From Oscillospiraceae bacterium (lineage in GTDB: Bacteria > Bacillota > Clostridia > Oscillospirales > Oscillospiraceae): DNA of 64,000 nt. This document shows, one piece after another, positions 50,864-59,000 of this stretch. The position numbers and the translations under genes were made by a program. The DNA lies in assembly GCA_015067995.1 (NCBI GenBank), contig SVLJ01000003.1:124001-188000 (forward strand), written 5' to 3'. Every line of letters starts with the position of its first letter. Positions within the stretch are counted from its first letter, which is position 1. The notes beneath the pieces are model-generated. The model saw only the letters and a list, made by a program, of their open reading frames with translations, was not told where the DNA came from and made no database searches.

Positions 50864-51469
50864 ATGAAATACATCAATCAGCTGGACTATCCTTATTGGC
50901 TGTATGTCACCAGAACGGATATGGACGAGGCCAACCGCATCAAGGGTCAGACCACCACCGTTGCCACCTCCGGCTGCGGACTGTGTTCCGCTGTGATGGT
51001 GGCCGACCGCCTGCTGGTGAAGAGTGATTTTGAACTGAAGGACGCTCTGCAGCTTTCCTATGATGTGAAGGCCAACTACAAGGGCGGCACCAACTCCGAA
51101 CGGTATTTCCCCGCCTATGCGGAGAAGATGGGCTTCCACTACAAAAAGACCAAGGATACGGAGGAACTGCGCCATTGTCTGCGTACCGGCGGCGCTGCCA
51201 TCATTCTGGTCACCGGCGACCGTAAGGACGACGGCTACCACGGCGTGTTCAGCGACTATGCCAGACATTATATCGCCGCCATCGCCGAGGAGCGGGACGG
51301 CCGCATTCTGGTTCTGGACCCTGCTTATGAGGAAGGCGGCTATGAAAAGGGTGACCGCAAGGGCAAGGTGGAGGTCAAGGGCCGTGGCATGGGCATCTGC
51401 GAGATGAAGATTCTGGAAGAGGAGACCGTACCCATTGAAACCCCGTTCCATCTGTTCTGGCGCGGATAA
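50864..51469 (+). CDS. C39-like papain-fold cysteine peptidase
   Basis: A 201-residue protein of the peptidase C39-like family. The nucleophile is in VATSGCGLCSAVMVADRLL (Cys near residue 38), the catalytic His in YARHYIAAIAEE and the Asp in ILVLDPAYEEGGY. There is no leader-peptide exporter domain and no signal peptide, so it would act in the cytoplasm. GAGGAGAATTGCT precedes the ATG. Placement as the last gene of the peptide uptake operon suggests that it processes an imported peptide or amide; this is an inference. Confidence 0.7.
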   Translation: MKYINQLDYPYWLYVTRTDMDEANRIKGQTTTVATSGCGLCSAVMVADRLLVKSDFELKDALQLSYDVKANYKGGTNSERYFPAYAEKMGFHYKKTKDTEELRHCLRTGGAAIILVTGDRKDDGYHGVFSDYARHYIAAIAEERDGRILVLDPAYEEGGYEKGDRKGKVEVKGRGMGICEMKILEEETVPIETPFHLFWRG

Positions 51470-51516
51470 ACCGCTACAATTTAAAAATTATACATGACTT
51501 TTCCATACAGATAGGC

Positions 51517-51550
51517 TATAATCGGACATACGGTCATCCCGTATGTCCGA
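51517..51550 (+). promoter_or_regulatory. -10 box and leader hairpin of the rhomboid-like gene
   Basis: TATAAT at 51517-51522 (weak -35 TGACTT at 51495-51500), followed at once by a twelve-pair hairpin TCGGACATACGG / CCGTATGTCCGA with loop TCATC (51523-51551). The hairpin sits at the very 5' end of the expected mRNA. Confidence 0.5.
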
Positions 51551-51581
51551 ATGCTTTGTTTTCAGGAGGTTTCCTGCGTTG

Positions 51582-52463
51582 AAAAAGCTCTGCAGTGCCA
51601 TCGATCGGTTTGCGTACAAGCATCCCAATTTCGGAATTCCCAATCTGATGAAGTACATCGTCATCGGCAACGCGCTGGTGTATCTTCTCTCGGTGTTTTC
51701 CAGTCCGGCCGCCGTCAGCTTTCTGGCCTTTGACTGGGCGGCTATCTGCCGGGGCGAGGTGTGGCGTCTGGTGACTTTCATCCTTATGCCCGGCTACTAC
51801 TCCCTGTCGGACGGTATCTGGCTGGTGCTGTTTCTGTACTTCTACCACTTTATCGGCTCCATTCTGGAGCGTGAGTGGGGCACCGCCAAATTTACCCTGT
51901 ACTATCTTTCCGGCGTGATCTTCACCGCCCTTGGCGGCGTGCTGGGCTCGCTGCTTTCCGGCTACAGCCTCACCATCGTGGGCGCACAGTATGTGAACCT
52001 GTCCATGTTCTTCGCCTTTGCCGTTCTGTACCCCAATACGCAGGTGCTGTTCATGTTCATCATCCCGGTGAAGATGAAGTGGCTGGCCATTCTGGACGGC
52101 GCGTTCTTCGCCATCGGCATCGTCCAGTCCCTGCTGTGGGGGCATGTGGCCGGTTGGGTGACGCCCCTCATCGCGCTGGCCAACTTCCTTGTGTTCTTCT
52201 GGAACGACCTCACCGGCGCGGTGAACCGTCAGCGCGGCTACGTTCGTCACAAGAACTCTCACCAGACCATCCAGTTCAAGAAGGCTGCCGAGGCGCAGCA
52301 GCGCAAGGCACGGGAGCAGGGCTTCCGCCACCAGTGCAGCGTCTGCGGCCGTACCGACGCCAGCCATCCCGACCTGCAGTTCCGGTACTGCTCCCGCTGC
52401 GCCGGGTATCACTGCTTCTGCGAGGAGCACATTTTCAACCACGTCCATTTCACCGAAGAATAA
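51582..52463 (+). CDS. rhomboid-like membrane protein with C-terminal zinc ribbon
   Basis: About 293 residues with six hydrophobic helices. The pattern GEVWRLVTFILMPGYYS ... LFLYFYHFIGSILEREWGTAKFTLYYLSGV is rhomboid/Derlin-like. Where a rhomboid protease has GASG the protein has VGAQYVNLSMFFAFAVLYP, so the catalytic Ser motif is missing and it is probably a pseudoprotease. After a basic linker, CSVCGRTDASHPDLQFRYCSRCAGYHCFCEEH forms a zinc-binding ribbon. The TTG at 51582 with AGGAGG nine bases upstream is preferred; the ATG at 51543 lies inside the leader hairpin. Function unknown. Confidence 0.7.
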   Translation, partial: KKLCSAIDRFAYKHPNFGIPNLMKYIVIGNALVYLLSVFSSPAAVSFLAFDWAAICRGEVWRLVTFILMPGYYSLSDGIWLVLFLYFYHFIGSILEREWGTAKFTLYYLSGVIFTALGGVLGSLLSGYSLTIVGAQYVNLSMFFAFAVLYPNTQVLFMFIIPVKMKWLAILDGAFFAIGIVQSLLWGHVAGWVTPLIALANFLVFFWNDLTGAVNRQRGYVRHKNSHQTIQFKKAAEAQQRKAREQGFRHQCSVCGRTDASHPDLQFRYCSRCAGYHCFCEEHIFNHVHFTEE

Positions 52464-52508
52464 GACTTGCCCCGGCGCGATGCCGGGGCAAATTTCTGTG
52501 GAAACATG

Positions 52509-52541
52509 CGAACAAATGTTTGCAATTCGAACGAATGTATG
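52509..52541. promoter_or_regulatory. two LexA (SOS) boxes upstream of lexA
   Basis: CGAACAAATGTTTG (52509-52522) and CGAACGAATGTATG (52528-52541) both approximate the Gram-positive SOS consensus CGAAC-N4-GTTCG. They are 19 bases apart and precede lexA, consistent with autoregulation. Confidence 0.8.
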
Positions 52542-52574
52542 ATATGATGAGAAAAATGAAATGAAGAAGGGAAG

Positions 52575-53213
52575 ATGTTCATGCAGCCTTTGTCCAAGAT
52601 GCAGCAGAAGATCTATGATTATATTGTGGAAAGCCTCCGTGACCGCGGCTATCCCCCCTCTGTCCGGGAGATTTGTCAGGCGGTGGAGCTGCGCTCTCCG
52701 TCCACGGTGCATTTCCACCTGAAGAAGCTGGCAGAGGCAGGCTACATCGAGAAGGACGCCGGTAAGGGGCGTGCCATCACCCTGACCCAGAGCGTGCAGC
52801 GTATCGCAGAGCCTGCGCCTGTCCCCGCTGCGGAGGAAGCTCCGGCCGATCGGGTGCCCATCGTGGGCGATGTGGCTGCAGGCAGTCCCATTCTGGCGCA
52901 GGAGTGTATTGAGGACTATCTGGCTTTCGATACCGGCGGCCGCAGCGACGAATATTTTGCTCTCCGTGTCCGGGGCGACTCCATGATCAAGGCAGGTATC
53001 CTCAGCGGTGATCTGGTGGTGGTGCACCGCGCCCAGACTGCCCGGAACGGCGAGATCGTGGTGGCGCTGCTGGAGGACGAGGCCACGGTGAAGCGCTTCC
53101 AGCGTCAGGGCAGCCAGATCTGGCTGCTGCCGGAAAACGATGACTATTCTCCCATTGACGGCACCTATTGCCAGATCCTCGGCAAGGTGGCGGCAGTGGT
53201 GCGCCGCTACTGA
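52575..53213 (+). CDS. lexA: LexA repressor
   Basis: A 212-residue LexA. The winged HTH is at the N-terminus (YPPSVREICQAVELRSPSTVHFHLKKLAEAG, residues 26-56). The autocleavage bond is Ala102-Gly103 in GDVAAGSPILAQE, and the catalytic dyad is Ser136 (RGDSMIKAGI) and Lys173 (EATVKRF). RecA-stimulated cleavage would derepress the SOS genes. Two LexA boxes lie upstream. Start 52575 has GAAGGGAAG before it; an ATG two codons later is possible. Its stop overlaps the next gene's start by one base. Confidence 0.97.
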   Translation: MFMQPLSKMQQKIYDYIVESLRDRGYPPSVREICQAVELRSPSTVHFHLKKLAEAGYIEKDAGKGRAITLTQSVQRIAEPAPVPAAEEAPADRVPIVGDVAAGSPILAQECIEDYLAFDTGGRSDEYFALRVRGDSMIKAGILSGDLVVVHRAQTARNGEIVVALLEDEATVKRFQRQGSQIWLLPENDDYSPIDGTYCQILGKVAAVVRRY

Positions 53214-53536
53214 TGGGCCGCCGGATATGGGCGGCGGCGCTGGCGTGCCTTCTGTGGCTGACGGCCTGTGCGCCCCACTATGACGAAACCAACATCCACC
53301 GCCTCTACGACGCCGACTGGATCGCCGGGAAGACCCGGACGGAGATTCAGAAGAAATATGGCGAATTTGACCGGGAATACACACTGGACACCGGTGAGGA
53401 TGTCGGCGCATATTATGTAAACTATGACAATGGCCCGCTGGATGCCAGCTATATCCACGACACCTACTTTGTATTCTTCGATGACGCGGGAATCGCCCTG
53501 CGATCGGAGTTTCGGGAAACCAGCGTAGGCGGATAA
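53213..53536 (+). CDS. small lipoprotein of unknown function downstream of lexA
   Basis: A 107-residue lipoprotein. The signal MGRRIWAAALACLLWLTAC ends with a lipobox, lipid at Cys19. The mature part (IHRLYDADWIAGKTRTEIQKKYGEFDREY ... YYVNYDNGPLDASYIHDTYFVFFDDAGIA) has the layout of a BamE/SmpA-like small two-layer domain: a short helix with GKTRTEIQKKYGEFD and two strands. The ATG overlaps the lexA stop (TGATG), so it is translated with lexA and probably SOS-responsive. Function unknown. Confidence 0.65.
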   Translation: MGRRIWAAALACLLWLTACAPHYDETNIHRLYDADWIAGKTRTEIQKKYGEFDREYTLDTGEDVGAYYVNYDNGPLDASYIHDTYFVFFDDAGIALRSEFRETSVGG

Positions 53537-53542
53537 GCAGCC

Positions 53543-53581
53543 AAAATCCGCCGGACAGTCTGCACTGTCCGGCGGATTTTC
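53543..53581. terminator. bidirectional terminator
   Basis: Perfect 16-pair stem AAAATCCGCCGGACAG / CTGTCCGGCGGATTTT with a six-base loop, between the lexA pair and the convergent dehydrogenase. Confidence 0.9.
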
Positions 53582-53623
53582 TATGCACAGATGCATAATT
53601 ATGTAAACTTGCCGGAGCGGGGA

Positions 53624-54598
53624 TCAATAGCCGCGCTTGCGGTCCACCAGATGCTTCAGGGGACGGCCTGCGGCGTAGTTTTCCAGATCCTCGCAGAACA
53701 TACCGGCGTTCTTCAGGGCGGTGTGGCGCAGAGTCAGGTTGCCGGCGATGTGGGGCGTGATGATGAGGTTTTTGGTGCCCCACAGGGGATCGTCCTGGGG
53801 GATGGGCTCCTGCACGAACACGTCGATGGCGGCGCCTGCCAGACGACCCTCGTTGAGGGCGTCCCGGACGGCATACTGATCCAGAGAGTTGCCCCGGCCC
53901 ACGTTGACGATGACGGCATTGGCAGGCAGCATGGCGATGCGGCGGGCGTCCATGATGCCCTCGGTCTCGGCGGTGCCGGGGAGGGACATCACCAGAATTT
54001 CCGTCTCGGGAAGGATCTCCTCCAGACGGCTGATGGGCAGCATCTCGTCATAGATGGGGTCGCGGGCCACGCCGCTGCGGCTGACGCCGGTGATGTGGAC
54101 GGCACCCATGGCCTTGGCACGCTTGGAGAAGGTGGTGCCCAGATCGCCTGCGCCCAGTACGGTGATGCGGCTGCCCAGAATGGAGCGGATGGGGAGGCGG
54201 TTGCGCCACTCCCGGCGGCTGACGATCTCTTCATATTCCGGCATCCGGCGCAGCAGCATCAGCAGCACCATGATGGAATGCTCGGCGATGGTATCGCCGT
54301 AGGCACCGGCAGAATTGGTCAGCAGGCAGTCCTCCGGCAGCACGCCTTCCTGACAGAAGGGAGCCACGCCTGCCCAGCAGCAGCACATCCACTTGAGGTT
54401 CCGGGCGCTCCTTGCCAGATCGGTGGAGCGGCCGTACATGACCTCAAACTTGTCCAGATCGGCGGCAGCGTCTGCCTCGTGGGTGTAGAAGTGGGGGACA
54501 AAGCCGCACTTTTCTGCAGTGGCGGTGATTTTTGCGCGGATTTCCTCCTGCACGATGGGAGCGGTTTCGTCCAGCCAGACACAAATGTCTCTGCTCAT
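53624..54598 (-). CDS. D-2-hydroxyacid dehydrogenase family protein
   Basis: A 324-residue NAD-dependent dehydrogenase. The nucleotide loop is VLGAGDLGTTFSKRAKAMG (about residues 147-165). The catalytic Arg is in VNVGRGNSLD, the Glu in FVQEPIPQDDPLW, and the His in ITPHIAGNLT. It reduces 2-oxo acids or oxidises D-2-hydroxy acids; the exact substrate is not evident. The adjacent N-terminal domain has NSAGAYGDTIAEH, where most members have a similar substrate-facing segment. It starts 15 bases after the FAD-protein gene and is co-transcribed with it. Confidence 0.9.
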   Translation of the reverse strand: MSRDICVWLDETAPIVQEEIRAKITATAEKCGFVPHFYTHEADAAADLDKFEVMYGRSTDLARSARNLKWMCCCWAGVAPFCQEGVLPEDCLLTNSAGAYGDTIAEHSIMVLLMLLRRMPEYEEIVSRREWRNRLPIRSILGSRITVLGAGDLGTTFSKRAKAMGAVHITGVSRSGVARDPIYDEMLPISRLEEILPETEILVMSLPGTAETEGIMDARRIAMLPANAVIVNVGRGNSLDQYAVRDALNEGRLAGAAIDVFVQEPIPQDDPLWGTKNLIITPHIAGNLTLRHTALKNAGMFCEDLENYAAGRPLKHLVDRKRGY

Positions 54599-54613
54599 GG
54601 TTCGTAGTCCTCC

Positions 54614-56236
54614 TTATATGGATGTTTCATAGAAATGTAAGATACTTTCCGCACAGCGCATACCGTCGGCGGCGGCGGAGAGGATGCCGCCGGCATAGCC
54701 TGCGCCCTCGCCGCAGGGGAACAGACCCCGCATGGCGGACTGATAGGCGGCGTCACGGGGCAGACGCACCGGGGAGGAGCTGCGGGTCTCCACTGCTGTC
54801 AGCAGTGCGTCGGGATCGGCGTAGCCCAGAAGCTTCTTGCCCAGAATGGGCAGCGCGCCTTCCAGCGTGTCGCAGATGAAGTCCGGCAGACAGTGGCGCA
54901 GATTGGTGTAGGTGACGCCGGGGCGGTAGCTGGGCTTCACCCGTCCGCAGCGGACAGAGGCGCGGTGTGCCAGAAAATCGCCCACCCGCTGACAGGGAGC
55001 GCGATAGCCGGAGCCGCCCAGCGCAAAGGCGGCCTCCTCCAGTCGGCGCTGGAAGGCGATACCGGCCAGCGGGTGCTTGTCGCCGCCGAAATCCACAGGC
55101 GTGACGTTCACCAGCAGCGCGCCGTTGATGTTTTCTTTGTCCCGGGCGAACTCGCTCATGCCGTTGGTGACCAGACGGTTTTTTTCCGAGGCGGCAGCCA
55201 CCACCTGACCGCCGGGACAGACGCAGAAGGAGTAGGCGGCGCGGCCCTCCGGCAGATGACAGGAGAGCTTGTAGCTGGATGCCGGCAGACCGGGATGGCC
55301 TGCGCAGGTACGGTACTGGGCAAAGTCCATATCCGACTGACGGTGCTCGATGCGCACGCCCACGGCAAAGGGCTTGGCCTCCATGGGCACGCCCTGACGG
55401 TACAGCATTTCGAAGGTGTCCCGGGCGGAGTGACCCAGAGCCAGCACCACATGGCGGCAGGGAAGGGAATAGCTGCCCTCCGGCCCATCCACGGTGATGG
55501 AAGTGATTTCTCCGTCTGCGGTACGGATGTCCGACAGGCGGCTTTCAAACCGGATGTCCGCACCCAGCTCCAGCAGTCTTGCCCGCAGGGACTTCAGGGC
55601 GATGTGAAGCCGGTCGGTGCCCACGTGTGGCTTGGCGTCGATGAGGATATCCTCCGGCGCGCCGCAGGACACCAGCTGCTCCAGAATAAAGCGGTGGCGG
55701 GGATCTTTGGTGCCGGTGTTCAGCTTGCCGTCGGAAAACGCACCGGCACCGCCCTCACCGAACTGTACGTTGGAGGTGGGATCCAGCACGCCGGTGGACC
55801 AGAACTTCTCCACATCCGCCTGCCGCTGCTCCACGCAGCGGCCCCGCTCCAGCAGAATGGGCCGGAGACCTGCCATGGCCAGCACCAGCGTACAGAAAAG
55901 ACCGGCGGGGCCTGCGCCCACCACCACCGGCGGCAGCTGAGGCGCGGGACGGAGTGCGGGCGGCACATAGGGCGCAGGGGGTTCATACAGGGAGACCTTG
56001 CCGTTCCGGCAGCGGCGCAGCACGGCAGACTCGCCGCTGACCTCCACTGCCACGGTGTACACCAGCTGAACGCCCTCCCGGGCGTCCACGCTGCGGCGGA
56101 GGATCTGCAGTGTGCGGATGTCCGACTCCCGCACCCGGGCGGCTCTGGCCGCCTCGGCAGTGAGGCGGGAGAGGGGGTCTCCCGGCAGGAGCTTCAGATT
56201 TTCTATCTTCAGCAAAAAAATTCGCATCCTTTTCAT
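54614..56236 (-). CDS. FAD-dependent dehydrogenase (COG2509 type)
   Basis: A 540-residue flavoprotein. After an N-terminal ~95-residue domain (ENLKLLPGDPLSRLTAEAARAARV ... ILRRSVDARE) the FAD motif is VVVGAGPAGLFCTLVLAMAG. The blocks VQFGEGGAGAFSDGKLNTGTKD and PCGEGAGYAGGILSAAADGMRCAE are characteristic of this uncharacterised FAD-dehydrogenase family, widespread in Clostridia. The substrate is unknown. ATG 56236 is taken; an ATG three codons later is equally possible, since neither has a clear ribosome site. First gene of a two-gene unit with the hydroxyacid dehydrogenase. Confidence 0.85.
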   Translation of the reverse strand: MKRMRIFLLKIENLKLLPGDPLSRLTAEAARAARVRESDIRTLQILRRSVDAREGVQLVYTVAVEVSGESAVLRRCRNGKVSLYEPPAPYVPPALRPAPQLPPVVVGAGPAGLFCTLVLAMAGLRPILLERGRCVEQRQADVEKFWSTGVLDPTSNVQFGEGGAGAFSDGKLNTGTKDPRHRFILEQLVSCGAPEDILIDAKPHVGTDRLHIALKSLRARLLELGADIRFESRLSDIRTADGEITSITVDGPEGSYSLPCRHVVLALGHSARDTFEMLYRQGVPMEAKPFAVGVRIEHRQSDMDFAQYRTCAGHPGLPASSYKLSCHLPEGRAAYSFCVCPGGQVVAAASEKNRLVTNGMSEFARDKENINGALLVNVTPVDFGGDKHPLAGIAFQRRLEEAAFALGGSGYRAPCQRVGDFLAHRASVRCGRVKPSYRPGVTYTNLRHCLPDFICDTLEGALPILGKKLLGYADPDALLTAVETRSSSPVRLPRDAAYQSAMRGLFPCGEGAGYAGGILSAAADGMRCAESILHFYETSI

Positions 56237-56362
56237 ATTGATTTAAGATTAGCATACTATACTTCTCTCAAAGGTGCAAGCAGAAGTCCTTCTTGAGGAA
56301 AGATGGATTTTCCGCTATGATAGGTTATACTATAATACATGGAACAGACAGGAGGTATCCGC

Positions 56363-57871
56363 ATGTATAACGACGAGAACAACTATTATCATTACTCATA
56401 TAAGAAGCCTGAGAGCGGCCAGAACGCTTCCGGCCAGCAGCCGGCCCCGGCAGATGAGCAACTGAACCGTTACCGGAATATGTACCAGAACACGGCTCAG
56501 TCCAGCCAGCCCCAGTATTCTGCACCTCAGCCGCAGGGCTACTATCAGAGCAGCCAGCCGCCTCAGCCGCCGGTGCAGCCTCCCAAGGCGAAAAAGAGCC
56601 GCACCGGAGTGAAGATCGTGGCGCTGGCGCTGGTGTGTGCCCTGCTGGGCGGTGCTGCCGGTGCGGGCATCATGGCATCGGTGAAGGGCGGACAGGACAA
56701 GAACACTGCCACCGTGCAGGTCAGCGACCGTCCTGTGGAGGAAGTGGTGCTTCAGCCGGTGGACGGCCAGAAGCTGCTGACCGATGCGGAAAACTATGCC
56801 GCCAACGTCAACCGCGCCGTGTCCATCAACTGTTCCGCCACCACCAACTATTTCGGCCAGACGGTGGAGAATGCATCCTCCGGCTCCGGCTTCATCCTCA
56901 CGGCGGACGGCTATATCGTCACCAACCACCACGTCATCGAGGGTGCCACCACCGTGAAGGTGACGCTGTACAGCGGCGAGACCTATGACGCGACGATCAT
57001 CGGCAGCGATGAGGATTACGACATCGGCGTCATCAAGGTGGACGTGACCAACCTGCTGCCGGTGGTCATCGGCGACTCCGAGAAGCTGAACGTGGGCGAT
57101 CGTGTGCTGGCCATCGGCAACCCTCTGGGCGAGCTGACCTTCTCCCAGACCGGCGGCATGGTGTCCAGCGTGAACCGCGCCATCAATGTGGACGGTACGC
57201 CCTTCAACATGATCCAGACGGACACCTCCATCAACCCCGGCAACTCCGGCGGCCCGCTGTTCAACAGCTACGGCGAGGTGGTGGGCATCGTCACCGCCAA
57301 GTATTCCACCTATTCCAACTCTGTGGTGGAGGGTCTGGGCTTCGCTATCCCCATCAATGACGTCATGGCCATGATCGAGGACATCATGACCAACGGCTAC
57401 GTCACCAACAAGCCCTATCTGGGCGTCAGTGCCGGTACGCTCACCGAGCAGATGGCCGCCCAGTACCGCTACGACATCTCCAACGGCGTGTTTATCTACT
57501 CCGTGGAGGAGGGCGGCGCAGCCGCCAAGGCTGGTCTGCAGATGGGCGACGTCATCCGCAAGGTGGACGACCATATCATCACCTCTCTGGAGGATCTGAC
57601 GGCGGTGAAGAAGAACTATTCCGCCGGCGATACCGTCACCCTGACGGTGTACCGCGGCGGCAACGAGCTGACCATGGAGCTGACATGGGACGTTCAGCCG
57701 GTGGAGGAAGCGCCCGGTCAGGATCAGAGCGGTCAGGGCAATCAGGGCGGGAATTATCCCGGCAACAACCCGGGCAACTATCCCGGCAATTACCCCGGCA
57801 GCATCTTCGACTTCTTCGAGGATTTCTTCAACCAGTACGGCGGCTTCGGCGGCGGTTACTACGGTCGATAA
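56363..57871 (+). CDS. HtrA/DegP-like membrane-anchored serine protease (S1C)
   Basis: A 502-residue protein. A Gln/Pro/Tyr-rich cytoplasmic N-terminus (1-~85) leads to one transmembrane helix (VKIVALALVCALLGGAAGAGIMA). The trypsin-like domain has the triad His in VTNHHVIEGA, Asp in EDYDIGVIKV and Ser in NPGNSGGPLF. A PDZ domain follows (~375-460: GGAAAKAGLQMGDVIRKVDDHIITSLEDL). The tail is Gly/Asn/Pro-rich with repeated NYPGN and ends FFEDFFNQYGGFGGGYYGR. It degrades or refolds damaged envelope proteins. AGGAGGTATCCGC precedes the ATG at 56363. Confidence 0.95.
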   Translation: MYNDENNYYHYSYKKPESGQNASGQQPAPADEQLNRYRNMYQNTAQSSQPQYSAPQPQGYYQSSQPPQPPVQPPKAKKSRTGVKIVALALVCALLGGAAGAGIMASVKGGQDKNTATVQVSDRPVEEVVLQPVDGQKLLTDAENYAANVNRAVSINCSATTNYFGQTVENASSGSGFILTADGYIVTNHHVIEGATTVKVTLYSGETYDATIIGSDEDYDIGVIKVDVTNLLPVVIGDSEKLNVGDRVLAIGNPLGELTFSQTGGMVSSVNRAINVDGTPFNMIQTDTSINPGNSGGPLFNSYGEVVGIVTAKYSTYSNSVVEGLGFAIPINDVMAMIEDIMTNGYVTNKPYLGVSAGTLTEQMAAQYRYDISNGVFIYSVEEGGAAAKAGLQMGDVIRKVDDHIITSLEDLTAVKKNYSAGDTVTLTVYRGGNELTMELTWDVQPVEEAPGQDQSGQGNQGGNYPGNNPGNYPGNYPGSIFDFFEDFFNQYGGFGGGYYGR

Positions 57872-57874
57872 TGC

Positions 57875-57912
57875 AAAGCGGCAGCGTCCGAAAGGACGCT
57901 GCCGCTTTTTAC
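57875..57912. terminator. bidirectional terminator
   Basis: AAAGCGGCAGCGTCC / GGACGCTGCCGCTTT, fifteen pairs with a GAAA loop and T run on both sides. It ends the HtrA gene and the convergent TetR fragment. Confidence 0.9.
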
Positions 57913-58402
57913 GACCATTGTATGCCCTGGTATTCCTCCGAGATGATGGCGAGGATCTCCTCCGGCGATTCCCGGCAGTCGTTCTGCAGCCATTTTTTGA
58001 TGACGGCGTTGAGCCCGTTGCCGAAAAAGGCGATGTGGTATTCGATGTGCCGGTTGTCGAACCGTGCCAGCGCAGCGGATACATCATAACCGACGAAGCG
58101 AAATTTTCCGTCTGTGTTCAGCTTAAAATAGGTCTTGTAAAACAGCGGATTCTCCTGGATGTGCCGGAATAGTCTGAGGAAGTCATGATTGCCGCGTCCC
58201 TGCTCAAGTTCCTCCCGGTACAGGCCCAGCACATCTTCCTCCAGCTGCCGCTGTACGGCGTCCGCCAGATCGTAAATGTCCGCATAGTTGGCGTAGAAGG
58301 TGGTGCGGTTGACCTCTGCCATCTGGCAAAGCTCCGTGACCCGGATCTCGCCAAGCTCCTGCTGCTGCAGCAGCCTGATAAACGCGCTCTGACTCTGGGT
58401 GT
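57909..58402 (-). pseudogene. TetR/AcrR-type regulator lacking its 5' end
   Basis: The readable product is TetR-like: SAFIRLLQQQELGEIRVTELCQMAEVNRTTFYANYADIYDLADAV is a DNA-binding HTH, followed by a C-terminal domain (NPLFYKTYFKLNTDGKFRF) of the TetR C33-like group found next to membrane proteins. The start codon and first helix are missing. Upstream of about 58402 the same open frame continues only as antisense of a membrane-protein end (His/Gln-rich, non-TetR). I read this as a truncated regulator joined to foreign sequence. The frame stays open to 58592, so an expressed fusion cannot be ruled out. Confidence 0.6.
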
Positions 58403-58517
58403 GGGCATGTGCATGGTCATGGTGTGGGAAGGCCTGATGATCTGGGGCATCGTCGTGGGTCTTATTGGCATCGTGCTGCTGCTGTGCCTGATCCCGGTGT
58501 GCGTAGGTCTGAAATAA
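58403..58517 (+). pseudogene. 3' end of a membrane-protein gene
   Basis: The plus strand encodes VWEGLMIWGIVVGLIGIVLLLCLIPVCVGLK and a stop: a single hydrophobic C-terminal helix with no 5' part, since sequence before about 58403 belongs to the TetR fragment on the other strand. A short start (ATG at 58407) is present but has no good ribosome site. It may instead be a tiny single-helix protein. It is immediately followed by another broken membrane-protein frame. Confidence 0.4.
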
Positions 58518-58518
58518 G

Positions 58519-58930
58519 ATGCGGCTGCTTCTGCCGGGGCCGGTGTGGGAGCTGATGCTGGCGGTGTCTTCTGCTGGTGCTGACCGCCGCACTGGGCGTC
58601 ATCAGCATCCACACCATCTGGGGCGGCAATGTCATCCGGTATCCCGACTTTCTGATCTACGCTGCCGCAGCCTTCACCTTTTACAATCTCACCATGGCGG
58701 TGGTGAATGTGATCCGCTGCCGAAAGCTGGCGAATCCGCTCTGGTCTGTTGGAAAGCAGCTGTCGCTGGTGTCGGCACTGGTGTCGCTGTTCTTTCTGGA
58801 GAATTCCATGCTTGCGGTGTTCGGTGACGGCGGCGCGTGGCAGCGGCATCTGGTCATCGCCACTGCCGCGGTGGTATTCTTCATCGCTGCTGGTATGGCG
58901 GTGGGGATGATCCGCACAAGAATTGAATGA
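58519..58930 (+). pseudogene. frameshifted four-helix membrane protein
   Basis: A start at 58519 (MRLLLPGPVWELMLAV) overlaps the previous frame and goes out of frame after about 18 codons. In the next frame, from about 58572, the sequence continues as a sensible membrane protein: LTAALGVISIHTIWGGNVIRYPDFLIYAAAAFTFYNLTMAVVNVIRCRKLANPLWS and two further helices to the stop at 58930. One extra base near 58565-58575 (GGTGTCTTCTG) would explain the break. An alternative is an intact short protein starting at an internal codon near 58577. Confidence 0.5.
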
Positions 58931-58940
58931 GAAAAACGAA

Positions 58941-58978
58941 ACCGGCGCTCTGCAGAAATCTGCAGGGCGCCGGTCCCG
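58941..58978 (-). terminator. intrinsic terminator of the AbgB-like operon
   Basis: ACCGGCGCCCTGCAG / CTGCAGAGCGCCGGT stem with one mismatch and a four-base loop, followed by TTTCGTTTTT on the minus strand. Confidence 0.8.
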
Positions 58979-59000
58979 TTTATAGAGAGGGGAGAAGAAC

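Noticed and set aside
58185-58517. A 110-codon plus-strand frame as one membrane protein gene.
   Set aside because: Only the last ~38 codons look like protein (a hydrophobic helix). The first part is antisense of the TetR HTH, so I kept only the 3' part as a remnant.
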